A stretch of 64,000 nucleotides of DNA, from positions 151,584,875 to 151,648,874 of the forward strand of contig CP136062.1 of NCBI GenBank assembly GCA_032622095.1. The letters are read 5' to 3'. The translations under genes were made by a program, and so were the position numbers. Position 1 is the first letter of the stretch. Each line of letters opens with the position of its first letter. Positions 55,401 through 61,400 of the stretch are shown one piece after another. Below the pieces are notes generated by a model, which saw only the letters and a program-made list of their open reading frames with translations, had not been told where the DNA came from and did not search any database. This stretch comes from Siphonodentalium dalli. Its lineage: Eukaryota > Mollusca > Scaphopoda > Gadilida > Siphonodentaliidae.

Positions 55401-58400
55401 CGCGCCATCCGTGCTCGCAGGGTTGGTCAGAAACAAATGTTTTTTAAATTTAATGTATGTTCCGTATATCTCTCTGCAGATGCAAATAACGTTGAATGGC
55501 AAACAGACGCTCTTTATAGAGATGCGTCAAAAACAAACGATCATTAAATAATCACTTGATTAACCCACGCCGTGCCTTTGCGGTGATTTGAGATTGGAGA
55601 ACGGGTGCTCTGAGCTTCTCTAAACCGCGACCACGGTCGTGTCGGTGGGATTTGACACTTACATAGGAAGTTTGAGCTCAATCTGTACACGCGTTTTGGA
55701 TTCTATGAAGTACACACACACAGATATACGAAGTCTCAAAATATATAGTATAGATAGACTAGCCGATGAGCCCGACGTTGTCCGGGCTATTCAAAAACCA
55801 AATTTCAAGTTGAAAGCTCTACCCGTTTCCGAGATCTGGTCTGCGCATGCGCGAAGCAGGTGTCGCACGGGCTCGGCGACCCGATAAAATTCGTATCCGG
55901 GGCAAGATACATTCACATACCAAATTTCAAGTCGATAGCTCCACCCGTTTCCGAGATCTGGTCTGCGCGAAGCTGGCGCCGCACGGGCTCGGCAACCCGA
56001 TAAAATTTGTATCCAGGGCAAGATACATTCACATAGCAAATTTCAATTCGATAGCTCCACCCGTTTCCGGGATCTCGTCTGCGCATGCGCGAAGCGGGCG
56101 CCGCACGGGCTCGCCAATACGACGTTGACGACCGCCTGGTCAAACTACACACACGTACCAAGTTTCGTCCCGATCGGTCGAGAATCGTAGATTTGTATAA
56201 ATGACAGACAAACATACAGACAGACAGAGGTCTTCAAAATATATATGAAACTAGCATGTTAGCCCGCCACTTGTGTGGTTGGTCAGAAACATGACATTAT
56301 TTTGTTTTTATTTATTTATTTTTTTTGAATTTTTTAATATTAATTTAATGTTTTTTTAAATTTAATTAATTATTTTTAATTTTTTTTAATTTTAAATTGT
56401 TTTAATTAATTTTTTAAATGAATTTTTTGTTTCTGGCAGAAAAATTGACCCGATGAAATCCCCTCCCCCCTCCTAGGAATGACAGACAATGCATTGTTTG
56501 TTTTTCAATGAGAAAATTCATGGTACCCGTCCTAAACATCCCCGTTCCTAGATTAGTCCCCGAATTGACCCGATGAAATCCCCCCTTCCTAGGAACGACA
56601 GACAACGCATTGTTTGTTTTTCAATGAGTTAATTCATGGTACCCGTCTCCCCGAAAAGAGCGGACAGTCAATTAATCACATCGTGAAATCTCTCTGCATA
56701 ATATTTCGAGCGATAGCGTTGCGTTGAATTGTAAACAAACGCTGCTTAGATCAATTCTGCCTTTTTAATCGAGATAATTGCATTTCGTCGCGCATCCGTA
56801 TTTCGGATGGATGGGGTCAGTCGTTTAGCCACGTCCCTTGCAATAAAGAGCGTTAATCCTTAACACCTACAAATACGGTCAATATAAAGATCGTTGATGC
56901 CTTAACCCCCGAAGTGACGTTTGCGGTGATTTTGATGATTGGGAAGGGAGAAGAGGTGCTCTGAGCTTCTCCAAAACGCGACCACTACGGTGTCCGTGGG
57001 ATTTTACACTTATATACGAAATTTGAGCTCAATCTGTACACGCGTTTTCGATTCTATGAAGTACCCACATACACACACATATATATACGGAAGTCTCAAA
57101 TTATATTCATGGTACCCGTCCTAAACATCCCCGTTCCTAGATTAGTCCCCGAATTGACACGATGAAATCCCCCCTTCCTAGGAACGACAGACTAACGCAT
57201 TGTTTGTTTTTCAATGAGTTAATTCATGGTACCTGTCTCCCCGAAAAGAGCGGACAGTCAATTAATCCCGTCGTGAAATCTCTCTGCATAATATTTCGAG
57301 CGATAGCATTGCGTTGAATTGTAAACAAACGCTGCTTAGATCAATTCTGCCGTTTTAATCGAGATAATTGCATTTCGTCGCGCATCCTTATTTCGGACGC
57401 ATGGGGTCAGTCGTTTAGCCACGTCCATTGCAATAAAGAGCGTTAATCCTTAACATCTCCGAATATGGTCAATATAAAGATCGTTGATGACTTAACCCCC
57501 GAAGTGGCGTTTGCGGTGATTTTGATGATTGGGAAGGGAGAAGAGGTGCTCTGAGCTTCTCCAAAACGCGGCCACTACGGTGTCCGTGGGATTTTACATT
57601 TATATACGAAATTTGAGCTCAATCTGTACACGCGTTTTCATTTCTATGAAGTACCCACATACACACACATATATATACGGAAGTCTCAAATTATATAGTA
57701 GATTAAATGAGTGTATATGCATATTAACAAAGTTCGCTATACATTTTCTGACTATTACTAGACAAGAGAAGGTATCATAATAAATTCTTACTGTGGCTCA
57801 ATTGGTCATTGTCGGATGGTATCATATAAAAAGACACCCAGGATATCTCAAACGTGCAAAAAAGACACCCAGGATCTCCAAATGTGCAAAAAGTCACCAA
57901 GCATATCGATATCTCATCAAAAACGCAATATTAGATTAGTCGTCTGCTTATTATTATTATATTAAGTATTGGATGTGCCTGACTTGACTAATGTTACAAT
58001 ACTCACTATTTGTTGAAGACTTGGAAAAGAAGACATCTTTGAAGAGTTTCAGTGTTCCTTCCTGATGAGAGAAGAATACAAAAATAATATTCAGGCCTCA
58101 ATATATGGTGCTGGACATTTGAAGAATGAGGTCCCCAGAGGGTGAATTTAGTGATATGGGCTAGCGTCACATAATTAATTCTCTGAGGAGCCTTTCGTGG
58201 CGGGAGCTGTGCAGGTGCAGCATTAAAGTTCCTGTCTCCAATAGGAAGCCTCGGGTATATATAATAATGCACTGGCTTAGAAAGTCAATGTAAATAATGT
58301 ATTCTCTTATTTTCTTATTAGGCTCCCTATGGGAGATTCGCATATATAAGAGAATGCATTGGCACAGGGTTTCGCGACATTTCAGGAGGCTCCAGTCATG

Positions 58401-61400
58401 GAAGGGTTAAGTTACGAGATAATAATTAATAATGCATATCATTTATATAGCGCTTAATCCCTGGTGTAGCTCTAAGCGCTCACATTATTACCCCAGCTGT
58501 TTTTTATGAGTAATGCCGAGTCTTGTGCCTGCTGCCATTTTACAGGCGCTTCACTAGAGCGGCTTACGGATACCCAACAACCAGGTACCTATTTCGCATC
58601 TAGGTACGACGAAGCGAGCACAGTACAAGTGACCTTGCCCAAGGGTCACAACCTGGCGCGAGATTTGAAACAGCTTGTGGCTATATATAGCACACACACC
58701 GCTCAATTCGGCCAAGCCACTGTTGTGGACACAATAGTCCACCGAGCGAGGCGCGAAATCACGCCGGTGCATTAACACCATTACAAGTCCGACACTCTAC
58801 CCACTGGGCTACCACATCCATGGTGAAGATGGTAAGGTGCACCCATTGGGCACCTTGATTATGCATTGTGCTGTCTGCCAATTTCGGAATATATAGAAAC
58901 AAAACTGAAAAAGAAACTTTCTAAAGTAGTTCCTAAAGAAATGCATGTGCGGCTTGTGCGCATATACAAAGAACTGCCGATAATATGATAATCAAACCTA
59001 AAATAGTATTTGACTGTGGCAGTGCCATCTACTAGGTTACGTTCTGCGAGAAGTCTCTGTATAAATGACGTAACCACAATTAATTGGTGTTGATTGGGTA
59101 ACATTTAGAACATATCGTGTAAAAACTCAACTCAAGACACCCGCTGACTATAGAATAAAATTAATAAATTTCTGCCATCTGTAAAATATTTTTATTCCCA
59201 TCAGATCATGTTAGACAGTGAAAGTTGGCATACAGTAATGCCCTAATTAATCGACTCCTTTAACCACATCAGAATTATGGGTAACTTTTCAGGATTTAGT
59301 CGGAAATATGGCTTGTTGCCATTCATCGGAAAACTCTCGGGGAGAGCTTTCCGATGAATGGCAACAAGCCATATTTCCGACTAAATCCTGAAAAGTTACC
59401 CATAATTCTGCTGTGGTTAAGGGAGTCGAATAATTAGGGCATTACTGTATTTTAGTTGAGTAACATGTTTTATTCCAGAGTGATGTCCATTTCCATTGGT
59501 ACTCACACCCCACACTTGGCATTTTGGTAAAGTTCTTGTTATTACTTCAGGCTAAACAAATCCCTCAAATACTGGAAATTTGAATACAGTCCCCCTTTAA
59601 AGGACCTGAAAAAAAATAGTACTCACATAGGACATCTCGCTGAGAGATCCACTTGTCAGCTTTTTATAAGCTTTACTGATGATCTGAAATTTCTGAAAGT
59701 AAAAAAGTAAATCGAAATTGAATAATATGATACAGGGACCAGTTCAAATTGGGAGCAGTCACTTCTCCCTGTTTGGTTATTAGGGAGAAGTAGACTGTAA
59801 TCAAAGTCACCCTTATACTGCTTATAGTATCATGCAATACAAGAGCCAATTTATAAAACCATTATAGTGAGTAACAACACCATTATAATCAGTAATTATA
59901 CTTAAAATATACTCAACATTAATGCTGTTGGGACATATGCATACTGGTATATGGGAGAATTCACTTCTCCCTAGGATCAAAATAGAGAGAAGTGGCACAA
60001 TTTAGGGAGAAGCTGTCCACCAAGTCGCCCTCTAGTCTGGACCCTGTCCCACAAGACGCCCTCAAAAATCTGTTTAATTTTATGAGAAAAACCACCCTCC
60101 ACAATGCTTATTCAGGTCTACACGTTTTTAAAAATTGAATGCTCTGTTCTAAATTTGATTAACAAATGCTTTACAAATAGTTTAATTATAAGAAAATGTG
60201 GATTTTTCATTTGAGATGTTGCGCACACGGGGCATGTCGACAACGATGGTCATATTTTCCTGTGCATGTAAGAATTTTAAGCATGTCAATTGTGAAAAAT
60301 TACTTTATACTCAAGTCTACAAAAATAATAGTTCCAAGTTATTTCTAGCAAATATTGAAAAATTTCCATCTTCCACATGATATCGACTTTTCTGTTAGAA
60401 TTGTTATGTTTCAACCACACACTTCTATTCCGTATTGCACTATTTTAGTATTATTACATTTTTCAGAAATTTCCGTCCTGCACTTCTCTTCCACCCTGCA
60501 CTTCTATTTGGCACACATGAGTCAAGTCTGAGGTTAATGTGCCTGTCGTTTGCAGAATCAGGTCCCTAGAGGGTGAATTTAGTGATGTTTTCCCACACAG
60601 CAGGCTAGCATCACCAAATTTACCCTCTGGGGACCTCATTCTGCATGGCCTCATATGCTATGGAGACATAGACTCAGATTGAAGTTCCCAAATGGTGAAT
60701 ATTGTGCTGTACACCCATTGGGAACCTTGATTATGCAATGTGTTGTCTGCCAATTGGGGATATAGAGTAACTAAACTATAAAAAGAAATAGAATCTATGT
60801 GAAGAAATTTCTATAGAAATTTGATAATAAAGAAATTTCCTTAGAAGATGAGGTCTGAGCAGAATGAGGTCCCCAGATGGTGAATTTAGTGGTGCTAGCC
60901 CTCTATGCAGGATAGCGTCACTAAATTCACCCTTTGGGGACCTCATTCTGCAAATGACAGGCACACTAAACTCTGGAGTACTCATGTCTAGAGGTCAGGG
61001 TTCATGCTCACCTCATGTCTAGAGGTCAGGGTTCACGCTCACCTCATGTCTAGAGGTCAGGGTTCAGATGGCCAGAAAAGTTTATTCACAAATTTTTTGG
61101 CCATTTTTGAATTTGTTTAGCCATTCTTCAAAAACTTTGATCAAATTTAGTATCCAAGAATGTGTGCTTATTGAGAAACCGAAACTAAACAAAACTATTT
61201 AACACTTGCATAAACAAACTGATACACAAGTTCCAGCAATTTTGGCCAACCTGGGAGTGGGTACTGTACTTCAAATCTGTGCTGAGCCATTATATTTGGC
61301 ATAGGTCGCATCAAGCATGTTTTATTTTAGACAGAAATGTTAGGTTTCATCAAATGTCTGTACTTTAGCTTCTTCGTACAATTTGTCAAGCATTATGTCC

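Larger units (their letters stand above)
58095..58910. mobile_element. Family B MITE interrupted by a family D MITE and a SINE
   Basis: Left part 58095-58182 (GAATGAGGTCCCCAGAGGGT); the internal block CCATTGGGCACCTTGATTAT resumes at 58836, as in the uninterrupted copy at 60700-60740. Between them sit 58190-58409 and 58417-58820. Confidence 0.65.

Noticed and set aside
54249-57780. Recurrent MGREKRCSELLQNA-type frames and a 124-codon frame at 54941-55315
   Set aside because: The same frame recurs because the DNA repeats; frames end within AT-rich tails and show no protein family or codon constraint.
58506-58775. 89-codon plus-strand frame
   Set aside because: It is the reverse strand of the tRNA-derived SINE.
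58770-58815. Functional tRNA gene
   Set aside because: Only the A-box half looks like tRNA; the B box is degraded and no cloverleaf closes, so it is a SINE head.
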